A program made the position numbers and the translations under genes. The notes beneath the pieces are model-generated. The model was given only the letters and a program-made list of their open reading frames with translations. It was not told the origin of the DNA and did not search any database. A stretch of 20,372 bases of DNA from positions 1-20,372 of the IMG/VR virus record IMGVR_UViG_3300047552_000173; one strand, 5' to 3'. How positions within the stretch are numbered: the first letter of the stretch is position 1; every line of letters begins with the position of its first letter. The stretch comes from a virus. This document shows positions 5,605 through 15,388 of this stretch, piece after piece.

Positions 5605-8600
5605 TTAATATCCTCTAATTTGCCAGCTAACTTTAGCAGATTGCCTAGTGCCAGTTGTTGAATTGAATGCATATACTCGCATTGATTGAGCATATGATGA
5701 TAAATTACCAGAAGTGTTAGCTACAGTCATACTAACTGTATATTGGTCAGCTGTGATTTTTGTAACTGTGTACACATCACTAATACCAGTACCAGTTAAG
5801 AATGCTAAACGAACCTTCTGTCCTGTCTCTAAGCCATGAGCTGTAACGTTAACAGTACATACATTAGATGTAACTGAATAGGTGCCAGACATAACTGAAT
5901 CTTTGAAGTCGTATACTGCAGAGATTGGCGTAGTTCCAGCAGGAGTTAATGTAATACTCTGTACGTCAATAACTTCCTTATTAAAGTTAACAATCGTGCC
6001 ATTAGTATCAGTGCTAAGTGCATCTACACTACCTGAGTCAGCAAGCTGTTTATTATCTAAACGTACTACTAAGTGAGTTAATGTAAACAAGTCTTGGTCA
6101 CTGTTAGCTACAGCTTTTACTGTAACTCTGATATATCTAAAATTGAATGCAAAGAGAGCATCAACAGCTTGTGGACTAGTCCATGCAGAACCGTCTAAAC
6201 TTGTTTCAATCTCAGAGTAAACAGTAGGGTAACCTGAGACAATATTTCCAAGTCTACTAATTGTAATACTACTACTTGCCAGAGTTTGACCATAATCAAA
6301 CACTTCTTGATATGAGGCTGTACCACCTGCAGGTAATGCATAGTATGAATAACCAGCAGTGATTTGTGCCTGTGGAGAAGCCCATGAGTTTGAAGTAAAA
6401 TGCTCTGACCATGTTTCAGTAGTGTCAACCAGCATTAAAAGACCAGAAGTATTAACAACCTCAGTTGTATTTACCTTAGTACCTGTAAAGGCGCTAGTAT
6501 ATTCAGCATTGAATACGAAGTCTGGTGGTTGAGCAACAGTCACTGAAACCGCAATAGGCTCTGAGTATCTATTATCAGTGTCTACTGTAGCAATCCAATA
6601 AGTATAACGACCACCTGAAAGTTCGAACACTGTTGTGAATGAACCGTTCTTAGTACCAATAGACTTATCAGCAGTCTCCCAAGTTGCACCACGGCGAATA
6701 TCTACGTGGGATATTGGCAAGCTTGTTGTATTAGGTGTGACCCAACGTAAGAGAACGTTGTTATCAACAACCTCTGTAGATAAAGATACTAAAGGTGCTG
6801 GCGCATATTTAGGTACTGTTAGTATAGCTGGATTACTTAAACCATTAGACACATCCTTAGATACAATAGATAATGTAGCATTACCTAACCAATCGGCTCG
6901 TGTTGTAAAGGTTGTACTAGCTGTTGTAATAATCTCATCCGCAACTTCGGGTCTTGAAACAGTAACTACGTATTCCTTAATATTAAAGAATGAACCTACT
7001 GCAGCATCCCAATTAAATGTTACTGTAGAGTTTGTATTACTGGTTGTACCAAAACTATAACGCAAGTTTGTAGCTTCTGTTGGTAATGGGGAGGTATAAC
7101 TAATTGTAGCACTAGTTTCTGAATAGTTACCGCCATAATCAAAAGCTCTAATATAGAAGTTCCGAGTAGACATAGACTCTTCAGGTAGCACTAAACAAGT
7201 TGTAGCTGAACCTAAGAAAACTTGGTTAGAGTTTGAACCCCATTCCGCATCTTGAGTCCGAATTTCATAACCTTTGATATCAACCTCAGAGTTAGCATCC
7301 CAAGTGAAAACTAACTTACCTGTAGTAACGTCAGGTGTTGCAATGAAATTTGTAACATCAGAAGGTTTACTTGTTTTACCTACAATTGTTGTTGTAGTCC
7401 AAGCTGACCATGTGCCTACACGATTTTCAGTAGAAACATATCGAATACGTAACTTATAGTTTTCACCTTCAGTTACATCTGGAATTGTTACAGAACCTTT
7501 CATGAACTCTGTAGTCACAATACGCTGATTCAATGAATCGGTTGCATCTGCATAATCGTACTGAACTTGGACAGCTGCAGTACTCTTAGGTAGACTAGAA
7601 GAGTTTGAGTAAGATACCTTTAAATTATATTTAAAAACACCTGCCGCAATTCGCTCCATTACAGATTCATCACTTACCATCTTAGTTATAAATGGAATCT
7701 GGTCTGCTTTAAAACTTTCTATTTGTAACTTAGCAGGTAATGTGATTTGAGATTCAAATACTACATTCTCTGTTAGATTTAAATAATCTGTGAAGATATT
7801 ATAATCTGGCGTTACGCCGTAATCAATTAAGGTAAGTCTCGCGGCTTTATTTGTTGTTGGCTCAATACTGAGTACAATTAAATCTTGTGAGTCAGTTGTA
7901 ACTTCACCAAAGATGAATAAATCTGAGGGACTTACTTCTTCATCAGTAGTTGTAGCGTCAAATTTAATCTTAGAAATAAAACCATCTGCATATTTAACAT
8001 TACCAGTTGTTAGCTCAAACTCATGGTCAAGTTCGTCTAAATCATAACTAATTGTAGTGTCGGTAGTAGCTATAATTTTTACAGGAATATTATTAAAAAT
8101 TTCTCCATCTGCTAGATTTATTATAACAGTTTCACCTACAGAGAATTGATGTTCACTTGTAAATTCGACAGTTGTAATCCCATTGGTTACGTCATGACCT
8201 ACAACAGTACTACTTGTTACAATGTTGCGAACAACGCTACTACCATCTGAGCTTCTAACTCGGATTAGATAATTTCTTGTTGAGCTATATTCTTGAGGCT
8301 CATCTAACTCTACAACTAAGTCTGTAATCTTATTCTTGATTCGACCACTACCAACACCCCACATAGGAATATCGTGAGCAACTTTAACTCTGTCTCCACG
8401 ATTACATACGAGATATTCAATATCGGTATTTAATGTATAAAGTTCAGGGCGAAGTTTAGCTTGAGCAATATGCCATCTTGCGTGGTCGATTACTGCAGAC
8501 TTCTTAGTAACACCGGGTAACTGAATAGATTCAAATACTGAAGCGTTATTGGCATTCTTACCTGCAGAGTAAACAATAATTTCACTCTCTTGGAAGTTTT

Positions 8601-10737
8601 GGTCTTCATCGTAGTAAGTAACCCGTAAACCATCTGGAATACGTGGTAATGCTTTTGATGATTCAAAATCCCAACTATTATGTGGTGTGAAATGCTGAAT
8701 TACGTTTGGCTTTTCTTCATCAATTGTAACTGTCCACTTACCATCCACTAGTGCAGGACTAGCTCTACCAGCCGCACAAATATCCCTTAGAACATCTAAT
8801 AAGCCCTTTTGAGTTCCTAGCACAGAGTTAAAAGTAAAACCTTTAGCGGCACAATATGCATGCCAGTGTTGAAGCTGGACTAAATCGAACTTGTTATTAT
8901 TAGTAATCTTTTGAGCATTAGCTGGATGTTCTAATACGTATCTAAATAAAGATGCAGGATTGTTTGTACTGTTTAAAACCCAAGCAGAACCATTCCAATC
9001 TTTAGCATAGGTTTGAACCAGTGCATTAATACCTTCAATAGAGCCGTTTAATTGGTCTGTAGCTTTAATCTTAAAAGCAGATTTAGCAATTTTACAACCA
9101 TTAGGGTCTAAAGCTGGTGTACCATTACGTGTAAAAGTTACAGTTTGTAGATACGCTTGATGGTAGTAACGATAATCAGGATTATCCTCTACATTATCTC
9201 CTGTGTTTCTACGTACACGAATAGTAATACCTTCATTACTATTCGGAAAAATCTCTGGTGCGTAGAACGATTTAGTATAAGTAAACGCATCCTTTTTAGG
9301 TGCATCGGAACCTAATGTAGTTGTGCCAAGGTCGTGCCAAGAGCCATTATAATAGACACCAAATTCGAAAGTAACTGGAGCTACATAACTATTACCTGCA
9401 CCATCACCTTTGGACTTAATCTTACGTAAACCTTGTGGGAAATGTAAGGCTACGGTCACATAGTCAACATGCTCAGTAGAGATGGATTCTGCCCAAGGGC
9501 CAGCTGTAACTGTAGTCTCAGGGTTGCCTTCACAAACTAGTTCTAATCGTGGATTTACTTGTGTAATATCTCTACCATAGATAGCATCAAAGGCACTTAA
9601 CTGGTCGTATGTTTCTGTTGTTTTTCTATCTAGATTAACTAACTGGTAATCAGTATAGTTAGAAATTGTTTGTTCACCGATTCTAAAAGAATCTGGATAA
9701 ATCGTTAACGGACCGTAACCCCAAATTAGAAGCATTGATAAATAATTATCACGTTCTGTTTCATATGTTAAGTAGTTAATAGCGCCTAGTGGAGGTGTAA
9801 CTCTAACCTTACCTAAAACTACTGGAATAGCTTGATAAGGAGTGCCACGGTTTTGAGCGCCAGCAAGCATTAAAGCTCGTTCAGCACTACCTGCATCTTT
9901 CGGGTCTGGACCCATATCTGGTGGTCGGATAGGTGCAATCATATTGACTGCTTGCATGCCAACCATACTTACTGTAGCAGTAATAACCGCTTGAGCGCCA
10001 GCTTGACTCATGCCTGTATAGGTAGCTAAGTCTGCAGCATAGGCTTGACCAGTAACAACAGCTACATAAATAACCGCTAATGTTAAAATTAAGCGGGTAG
10101 TATTACCACCTGTAGGGACAGCTCTGTATTCAATAGTATCAGTATCTTTTAAAGTAATACTTGACCACTGAGATTCTTCGATTACACGACCATTTAAAAT
10201 AATGTTAATCTTGCTCTTGATTTCTTCAGCAATTGAATACTCTTTTAAAATCCAATTAGCTAAAACATCAAGCTTAGTACCTTCTGGTACTGGAACAGTG
10301 TGACGCTCTGTACGTAAAGGATGTGGTACTACGTTGAGTAACGCACCGCTTTTAACGTTATATTTAAAGTGCCCAACAATACGTCTTTTCCAGTAAGGTG
10401 AATCAAACGCTTCAATTGCTGAATCATAACCTTCACGAGCATGCACGAAATGGGTAGGAGATACTGCTACACCAATATGAGATTCATGGCCCATAACTCT
10501 GAATAACACTGCAGTACCTTCGGATGGTGCATCTACGGCTTCCCAACCTTCTTTATACTGAGCAATCAATTCTTCAATACGATTGATATCACTATCTTCG
10601 TAGTCAGAACTAAAAGATGGCAGGGTGATATTATATTCGTTCTTATAAATAAGACGAGCTAATCCCCAACAATCTAGTCCTTCTTCGGTTCTACCTTTAT
10701 ATTTAAAAGGTATACCAATATAATTATTTGACCACAT
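5605..10737 (-). CDS. Tail tip protein: fused NlpC/P60 peptidase, I-like domain and J-like host-specificity protein
   Basis: This 1710-residue protein appears to merge lambda K, I and J. Residues 1-125 form an NlpC/P60 peptidase with catalytic C23 (LDCWG), H87 (SHIGV) and H99 (FVHA). Residues 130-210 look like a beta-grasp domain as in tail assembly protein I (ILNGRVI, W191, GG at 210). Residues 213-270 contain two hydrophobic segments, as in I and in the N-terminus of many J proteins. Residues 290-1120 are the J-type tip body. About 1125-1400 hold three fibronectin type III-like domains (PSDVTNF, PTEATNL, PAPLVSL). The rest is beta-rich with a discoidin-like stretch (1430-1560). The protein would close the tail tube, contact the receptor and possibly cut peptidoglycan during entry. 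The GAGGT site precedes the ATG. The open frame is unbroken; domain borders are approximate. Confidence 0.88.
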   Translation of the reverse strand: MWSNNYIGIPFKYKGRTEEGLDCWGLARLIYKNEYNITLPSFSSDYEDSDINRIEELIAQYKEGWEAVDAPSEGTAVLFRVMGHESHIGVAVSPTHFVHAREGYDSAIEAFDSPYWKRRIVGHFKYNVKSGALLNVVPHPLRTERHTVPVPEGTKLDVLANWILKEYSIAEEIKSKINIILNGRVIEESQWSSITLKDTDTIEYRAVPTGGNTTRLILTLAVIYVAVVTGQAYAADLATYTGMSQAGAQAVITATVSMVGMQAVNMIAPIRPPDMGPDPKDAGSAERALMLAGAQNRGTPYQAIPVVLGKVRVTPPLGAINYLTYETERDNYLSMLLIWGYGPLTIYPDSFRIGEQTISNYTDYQLVNLDRKTTETYDQLSAFDAIYGRDITQVNPRLELVCEGNPETTVTAGPWAESISTEHVDYVTVALHFPQGLRKIKSKGDGAGNSYVAPVTFEFGVYYNGSWHDLGTTTLGSDAPKKDAFTYTKSFYAPEIFPNSNEGITIRVRRNTGDNVEDNPDYRYYHQAYLQTVTFTRNGTPALDPNGCKIAKSAFKIKATDQLNGSIEGINALVQTYAKDWNGSAWVLNSTNNPASLFRYVLEHPANAQKITNNNKFDLVQLQHWHAYCAAKGFTFNSVLGTQKGLLDVLRDICAAGRASPALVDGKWTVTIDEEKPNVIQHFTPHNSWDFESSKALPRIPDGLRVTYYDEDQNFQESEIIVYSAGKNANNASVFESIQLPGVTKKSAVIDHARWHIAQAKLRPELYTLNTDIEYLVCNRGDRVKVAHDIPMWGVGSGRIKNKITDLVVELDEPQEYSSTRNYLIRVRSSDGSSVVRNIVTSSTVVGHDVTNGITTVEFTSEHQFSVGETVIINLADGEIFNNIPVKIIATTDTTISYDLDELDHEFELTTGNVKYADGFISKIKFDATTTDEEVSPSDLFIFGEVTTDSQDLIVLSIEPTTNKAARLTLIDYGVTPDYNIFTDYLNLTENVVFESQITLPAKLQIESFKADQIPFITKMVSDESVMERIAAGVFKYNLKVSYSNSSSLPKSTAAVQVQYDYADATDSLNQRIVTTEFMKGSVTIPDVTEGENYKLRIRYVSTENRVGTWSAWTTTTIVGKTSKPSDVTNFIATPDVTTGKLVFTWDANSEVDIKGYEIRTQDAEWGSNSNQVFLGSATTCLVLPEESMSTRNFYIRAFDYGGNYSETSATISYTSPLPTEATNLRYSFGTTSNTNSTVTFNWDAAVGSFFNIKEYVVTVSRPEVADEIITTASTTFTTRADWLGNATLSIVSKDVSNGLSNPAILTVPKYAPAPLVSLSTEVVDNNVLLRWVTPNTTSLPISHVDIRRGATWETADKSIGTKNGSFTTVFELSGGRYTYWIATVDTDNRYSEPIAVSVTVAQPPDFVFNAEYTSAFTGTKVNTTEVVNTSGLLMLVDTTETWSEHFTSNSWASPQAQITAGYSYYALPAGGTASYQEVFDYGQTLASSSITISRLGNIVSGYPTVYSEIETSLDGSAWTSPQAVDALFAFNFRYIRVTVKAVANSDQDLFTLTHLVVRLDNKQLADSGSVDALSTDTNGTIVNFNKEVIDVQSITLTPAGTTPISAVYDFKDSVMSGTYSVTSNVCTVNVTAHGLETGQKVRLAFLTGTGISDVYTVTKITADQYTVSMTVANTSGNLSSYAQSMRVYAFNSTTGTRQSAKVSWQIRGY

Positions 10738-10763
10738 TAAAAATACCTCATAAAAATGGTGTG

Positions 10764-11285
10764 TTAGAACATACCCGGGAAATATCTCGGTGTAAAAGAA
10801 TGTGCGGGAAATGGTTCTCTTTCCAAATCAATCATTGAAAGACTTGCAGTTACCGAATTCGCATTGTATGTAAAACTATTAATATAGAACCCATCAAAAG
10901 ATACCTCAACAATATTAGGAGTCTTGGATAATACCAGTTCCATTTTAATCGGTGGAGGTGCTGTAATAGTTCTAATAATTGGCGTAACATAACGAGTTAC
11001 ATCATGTAGTGTAATGGAGCATCTAGGTGCTTGTGCCTCTTCTTCAGTTGGTAAGCCAATTTCCATAGGCAAGAAAATAAAATCACTACCGTTGCTTTTT
11101 ACACCATAGATAACATCTGTATCAGTTTCACTAATACGTTGTGTAAAACCATCTGCTAATCTTGCAACTACTTGACTAGGACTAGCAGGGTTATAAATAG
11201 TTAATAGGAAGATTAAATCGGCATCTGCATCTGGTGAGAATACCGCTTTAATCGCCTCTGGAGACATTGTTGTTAAACGGCTCAT
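10764..11285 (-). CDS. Minor tail protein, DUF1833 family
   Basis: This 173-residue protein fits the DUF1833 phage tail family. The closing stretch EREPFPAHSFTPRYFPGMF is the family's hallmark C-terminus, and the N-terminal half has the usual pattern of a hydrophobic strand followed by a polar turn (LIFLLTIYNP). It occupies the lambda L position, immediately before the NlpC/I/J tip protein, so it is probably a tail-tip hub component. Its ATG overlaps the stop of the upstream gene (ATGA) and the two are presumably made in similar amounts. There is no visible catalytic motif or metal-binding cysteine cluster, unlike lambda L, which binds an iron-sulfur cluster; the L analogy is by position only. 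Confidence 0.85.
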   Translation of the reverse strand: MSRLTTMSPEAIKAVFSPDADADLIFLLTIYNPASPSQVVARLADGFTQRISETDTDVIYGVKSNGSDFIFLPMEIGLPTEEEAQAPRCSITLHDVTRYVTPIIRTITAPPPIKMELVLSKTPNIVEVSFDGFYINSFTYNANSVTASLSMIDLEREPFPAHSFTPRYFPGMF

Positions 11286-11647
11286 GGTAGAACCTCAAAC
11301 TGCATTGAAATACGCCAGAACTCTGGTAGAATGTAGCCAATGGAGAACAATGAACCTTCTTGTTGTGGCACAATACGTACCTCGACAATTTCATTTGTAC
11401 GTGGATGTGTAAAGCCGAAACGTGCAGTGCCTTTTAAAGTATCTTCGACAAAAGCCCGAAGTATTTCTACTTGGGCTGTTGACATTTCAAAAGTTACTTG
11501 CATAGTATTCGTTCTAGCACCTCGTCTACGCATCTTAGCAGGACCTGCATCCATAGAAGTTCTAATGATTAAAGTCCCACTAGTTTCTGAATAGTCGGTA
11601 TTAGGTGTCTGTGGTAAAGCCACAGGCCAAACATATGCATATGCCAT
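11282..11647 (-). CDS. Minor tail protein, lambda M position
   Basis: This 121-residue protein lies between the tape measure and the DUF1833 protein, the place of lambda M. It begins with a Trp-Pro motif (YVWPVALP) and has a basic patch GPAKMRRRGART (residues 35-46) followed by alternating beta strands (TNTMQVTFEMS, GTARFGFTHP) ending FEVLP. The overall shape matches small tail-tip distal proteins of lambda-like phages, but I cannot name a family with certainty. Its ribosome binding site AGGAGA is formed by the last two arginine codons of the tape measure gene, and its stop overlaps the next start (ATGA). The tail-tip role is therefore mainly inferred from gene order. Confidence 0.72.
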   Translation of the reverse strand: MAYAYVWPVALPQTPNTDYSETSGTLIIRTSMDAGPAKMRRRGARTNTMQVTFEMSTAQVEILRAFVEDTLKGTARFGFTHPRTNEIVEVRIVPQQEGSLFSIGYILPEFWRISMQFEVLP

Positions 11648-11649
11648 TA

Positions 11650-14600
11650 TTATCTCCTAATTAATTGTTGTTGTACACCGAAGGTTGATTTTAAAGCCTT
11701 CTGTGAAGAGCTACCACTGCGGCTTACTTCACTGGCTGTCATATCACCGATGATAACCTCAATTTGACGATTACCTCTAGAGTCTGTTGTTTCAGAAGTA
11801 GTAGCTTGTGAGCTAGAGTTGTTAATTACGTTAACAGATACATTACTACCGCCGCCACCTTGTGATTGAACACCTAGAGAACCATCAGGGCCTCTACGTA
11901 GTGGCATAATAGCTTCTGGACCAGCTTCACCCATCATACCAGTGCCCTTAGCAAACTTGAATAATGTAGGACTATCTACGATAGAGTTAGTGAATGAACC
12001 GCCTTTAGCAAAGAACTCTACACCGCCGCCAGCGTATGCACCACCCTTAGCTCTATAAGAACCTGCAGGAAGTGTAGCTGTATCAACTGAACCAATACTG
12101 CCCATACCTTGACCACTAGTATCAGTGGTGTAACCGGGTCCTGCAAACATGTTCATCAAACCTCTAGCACCACCTGTAGCAGAATATAGTGCAGACATTT
12201 GAGCGCGTAATTCAAAACGAATTAAATCTACAAGCATCGAGTCAATCAAGCCTGAGAAACTTAGTTTACCAGTTTGAGCGAATGTTACAAGAGCATCAGC
12301 CATACCTTCGAATACTTTGGAGAAAGCATCATTATAGGCATTTAAACGCTTAATTGACATATCGTTATACTTGATTTCAGCATCACTTGCAGCCTTACCC
12401 GCAGCAATTTGAGCATCTGAGGTAGTCTTCGCTAAATACATCTTTGTTTCAGCCACTGTACGCTCTGCTAGAACTCTTTGTTCTGTATCCGCTGGAGATG
12501 CAGCTAAGTTTCTTTCAGCTTGGTTTACTCGCTCTTGAGCAGCAGTAATAGCTGGAATTAACTTGTTGTATTCTTCACGGTAAGCTTTAATACGTTCAGC
12601 TGAAGCGCCATAAGCACCAGCAAGTTCTTTTTCAGATTCATATGTCATTGCACGTTGATTCTGAGAAGTGGCTACTATCTTAGTAAATTCTACGTAGGCA
12701 TCTTTAGCTTGTTTTACAACTTCACCAATAACCTTCATATTTTCTACAGCGCGAGTATCAATTGTATCGGCAATAGTCTTTTTAGTGTTCTCTAAACTCT
12801 TGTTTAACTCATCGAACTTATCTTTTAAGTTTTTAACATCTTGAGAACCAGCACCTGCTCTAGCAGTTAAGGCAGCACGTTGTACTGCATAAGCTTCTGC
12901 AAATTGCTTCTGGTATTTTTCAATAACAGCTAATTGCTCTGCTTCGGAACCCTCTAATAATGCAGTGTCTTCAGCTACATATTCAGCACGGTCTTTTAAA
13001 CCAATGTCGTAATAGAACTTAAGAACCTTGCGTTTATTCTCGTTCATGGATTGAGCCATTTTTAGCTCTTCGCCATAAGCTTTTTGTGAGAGTTCTAAAT
13101 TATTAGGTTGAGCGCCTTCACCGAAGATTTCCCTCTTTAAACCTTTTACCACTTGGTTGTATTTTTCCTGAGTGATAATCCCGTCTTTTAAGTATTGGTC
13201 TTGGATTCGAATCTGTTGAGTGAATTTCTCTTGATTAGTTAATGACTTCTCAGAGTACTTACCATACTTTAATTCCCAATCAGCATAAGCCGAGTTTTTA
13301 GCTTTCTCGTCACCGCTGGCTTTTTCCATGTTGACTTGATTACGTAAGCTATCTTCAATCTCTTTTAATCTTGCTAACTCTTCCTTGTAAGCTGCACCTG
13401 TTTGGAACCATGAAGCACCTTCTCTAGTTCTCTGAGCAATATCCGCTGAAGCTTCTTTGAGTCTATCAGTTAGAGTGCCTTTACGACCTACGTTAAGAAT
13501 TTTATCCCACATATCAGAGGCGGTCGAACCGATACCTTTGAAAATGCTTTCGATAATACCCATGTCAGTTTTAATATCAATGGCAGCTTTCTTGAGAGCA
13601 TCTGAATAAGCACGAGTTGCTACAGCAGCAGCTTCTGTGCGATTACCTTGTTTCTCTAGGAGGCTAACAGCTTGTAAAACTTCTGGTGCAATTAAACCAG
13701 TTGATTTAGCTAATTCACGAATAGCATCTACAGGTTTCTCACCTAGTTTACTAAATTCTTTTACTGTTTGTGCTACATCAACACCAGCTGCTTTATTTAA
13801 TGCGACTGCTGCGGTAGTAACTGCCTCTAGATTATTAGAAGTAATATTACCTGCTTTAGCTGCTTCAGTAATAGCTACAGTAAAATCTCCGATATTGCCT
13901 TTACTACCTGCAAATGTTTTTGCTAGAGCAGTTGCTTGTTCGTTAGATAAACCTAAAGCACCACCAGAAAGAGTTAACGCTTTGTTTAATTCGCTCTCTT
14001 GTTTAATAACTTCTTTTAAGCCTACTAAGAATGCGACACCCAAGGCAGCTGCACCAACAACTAAACCGCCTGTAAATACCTGTAAGGCTTTACTTGCGCC
14101 ATTGAATGCACTAATTAATCCATTGTCACCTGTAGCCATAGCCATTAAGCTTAGTTGGTATCTGGCTTTTTCCATTAGGGCTGTTACGCCAGTAATTCTG
14201 CCACCGAATTCCATAACTGCTTTGCCAGAACTCATGAAGGCAGTGCCAACTAATTGACCAACAGCCATAGCTACGTCTTTAACGCTGCCTACCATCGCTT
14301 TAGAGGCTGCTACAAGCATCTTACCCATATCAGCACCAGCTACACCTGCTAATGCAAATTGGTCGCGTAATTGACCGCCTTGTTGTAGCATAACTGTGAG
14401 TGGTGCTTGACCTGTTGCAAGACCTACCGCAATGTCGGTAATCTGTGGGCCTAAGGCACGAGATAAATAATCTACTTGACGGTTGCCACTAGCTTTTTGT
14501 AAAGCCATTAGCTTTTGTCTATAACCGTCTAAGGCTGCACCTTGTTCTTGAGCAGTCTTACCAGAGTTCTTTAATGCAGCTTCGAAACGAATCAATGCAT

Positions 14601-15306
14601 TAGTAGTTCCAGAGGACAAGTCTTTATTTTGTTCTTGTAAGGCTGTATTAACTCTGTAGATTTCTTTTTCGAGATAAGCATTAGCTTTTGAGGTAGCAGC
14701 AACTTGTTGCTCCTTAGCTCTCATACTGTTAATGATTTTATTCTCAGCATCTACGTTGCTTAAGTATGCCATATTTAAAGACATAATACCAGATTTAATA
14801 TCTGTTAAACTACGACCTTCAATTTTATATTGTTCGAGTAAACGAATCTTATCACGGGCTAACTGTTCCATTTGAGAACGAGATAAACCTAATTCAGCAT
14901 TATATAAACGCTGGACTTCTTTAATAATTGTGTATTCGTTCTTTAAAGCTGTAAGCGCACCTAAGCTTTTATCAAATGGGTCTGTGCCCATTAATGTACG
15001 TTGTTTCTGAAGTACTACACCTAAGTCGGCAATCTCTGTACTCAAAGCACCTGCAGCTTTAGCATAAGCTAATACTGAAGCCTGACCCTTAGAGAAACCG
15101 TCAGCCATAAACTTAAGGATATCTTGCTGGCGCTGTAAAACTGTTACGTTTTCTTTAGTAGCCTTGGTTGAGTTTTCAGTCTCTTTTGTATTTTCTTTTA
15201 CAGGCTTATTAAGCTTTGAGACTTCAGTACCAAGATTCTTAATGGCTGTAACAGCAGAGACTAATTCACCAGTTTCTACTTTAAATTTTAATGTTTGTAA
15301 GTCCAT
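11650..15306 (-). CDS. Tail tape measure protein
   Basis: This 1218-residue protein sets tail length and is ejected with the DNA. Residues about 275-490 match the prophage tape measure domain (LSRALGPQITDIAVGLATGQ onward), including a hydrophobic helix at about 407-430. Coiled-coil regions surround it, at 1-230 and 600-1000. The C-terminal part matches the lambda-family tape measure end, with FKFAKGTGMMGEAGPEAIMP and a Gly/Ser-rich tail. From the lambda ratio of about 0.15 nm per residue, the tail would be roughly 180 nm long (inference). The start ATG has an AGGAAA site. Upstream lie a terminator and a long hairpin that separate it from the chaperone genes. The gene is larger than the lambda H gene (853 residues) but normal for siphoviruses. 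Confidence 0.94.
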   Translation of the reverse strand: MDLQTLKFKVETGELVSAVTAIKNLGTEVSKLNKPVKENTKETENSTKATKENVTVLQRQQDILKFMADGFSKGQASVLAYAKAAGALSTEIADLGVVLQKQRTLMGTDPFDKSLGALTALKNEYTIIKEVQRLYNAELGLSRSQMEQLARDKIRLLEQYKIEGRSLTDIKSGIMSLNMAYLSNVDAENKIINSMRAKEQQVAATSKANAYLEKEIYRVNTALQEQNKDLSSGTTNALIRFEAALKNSGKTAQEQGAALDGYRQKLMALQKASGNRQVDYLSRALGPQITDIAVGLATGQAPLTVMLQQGGQLRDQFALAGVAGADMGKMLVAASKAMVGSVKDVAMAVGQLVGTAFMSSGKAVMEFGGRITGVTALMEKARYQLSLMAMATGDNGLISAFNGASKALQVFTGGLVVGAAALGVAFLVGLKEVIKQESELNKALTLSGGALGLSNEQATALAKTFAGSKGNIGDFTVAITEAAKAGNITSNNLEAVTTAAVALNKAAGVDVAQTVKEFSKLGEKPVDAIRELAKSTGLIAPEVLQAVSLLEKQGNRTEAAAVATRAYSDALKKAAIDIKTDMGIIESIFKGIGSTASDMWDKILNVGRKGTLTDRLKEASADIAQRTREGASWFQTGAAYKEELARLKEIEDSLRNQVNMEKASGDEKAKNSAYADWELKYGKYSEKSLTNQEKFTQQIRIQDQYLKDGIITQEKYNQVVKGLKREIFGEGAQPNNLELSQKAYGEELKMAQSMNENKRKVLKFYYDIGLKDRAEYVAEDTALLEGSEAEQLAVIEKYQKQFAEAYAVQRAALTARAGAGSQDVKNLKDKFDELNKSLENTKKTIADTIDTRAVENMKVIGEVVKQAKDAYVEFTKIVATSQNQRAMTYESEKELAGAYGASAERIKAYREEYNKLIPAITAAQERVNQAERNLAASPADTEQRVLAERTVAETKMYLAKTTSDAQIAAGKAASDAEIKYNDMSIKRLNAYNDAFSKVFEGMADALVTFAQTGKLSFSGLIDSMLVDLIRFELRAQMSALYSATGGARGLMNMFAGPGYTTDTSGQGMGSIGSVDTATLPAGSYRAKGGAYAGGGVEFFAKGGSFTNSIVDSPTLFKFAKGTGMMGEAGPEAIMPLRRGPDGSLGVQSQGGGGSNVSVNVINNSSSQATTSETTDSRGNRQIEVIIGDMTASEVSRSGSSSQKALKSTFGVQQQLIRR

Positions 15307-15329
15307 AATATTTCCTAGTTTATTGGAAG

Positions 15330-15367
15330 TTTTATCTTTAATAACTAACTAATTACTAAAGATAAAA
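15330..15367 (-). promoter_or_regulatory. Long AU-rich hairpin whose 5' arm is the terminator U-tract
   Basis: The - strand RNA can form a 17-bp stem: an uninterrupted 11-bp Watson-Crick part (TTTTATCTTTA with TAAAGATAAAA) extended by six further pairs, two of them G-U, closed by loop AGTT. It abuts the terminator hairpin at 15368-15383 exactly, so the terminator's U-rich tail is its 5' arm. It ends 23 bases upstream of the tape measure start. Possible roles are RNase III processing, protection of the read-through mRNA or control of termination. The structure is direct sequence evidence; the role is inference. Confidence 0.72.
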
Positions 15368-15383
15368 GCCCTCGTGAGAGGGC
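15368..15383 (-). terminator. Intrinsic terminator after tail chaperone genes
   Basis: On the - strand the hairpin reads GCCCTC-TCAC-GAGGGC with a perfect 6-bp GC-rich stem, followed by TTTTATCTTT. It begins five bases after the stop of the chaperone T frame. It probably reduces transcription into the tape measure and tip genes, which are needed in few copies per virion. Confidence 0.85.
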
Positions 15384-15388
15384 AGTTA

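Noticed and set aside
13637-14257. 206-codon open frame on the + strand inside the tape measure gene
   Set aside because: It is antisense to a well-supported domain of the tape measure protein, its composition is that of reverse-complemented Ala/Thr-rich coding sequence, and it has no protein motif.
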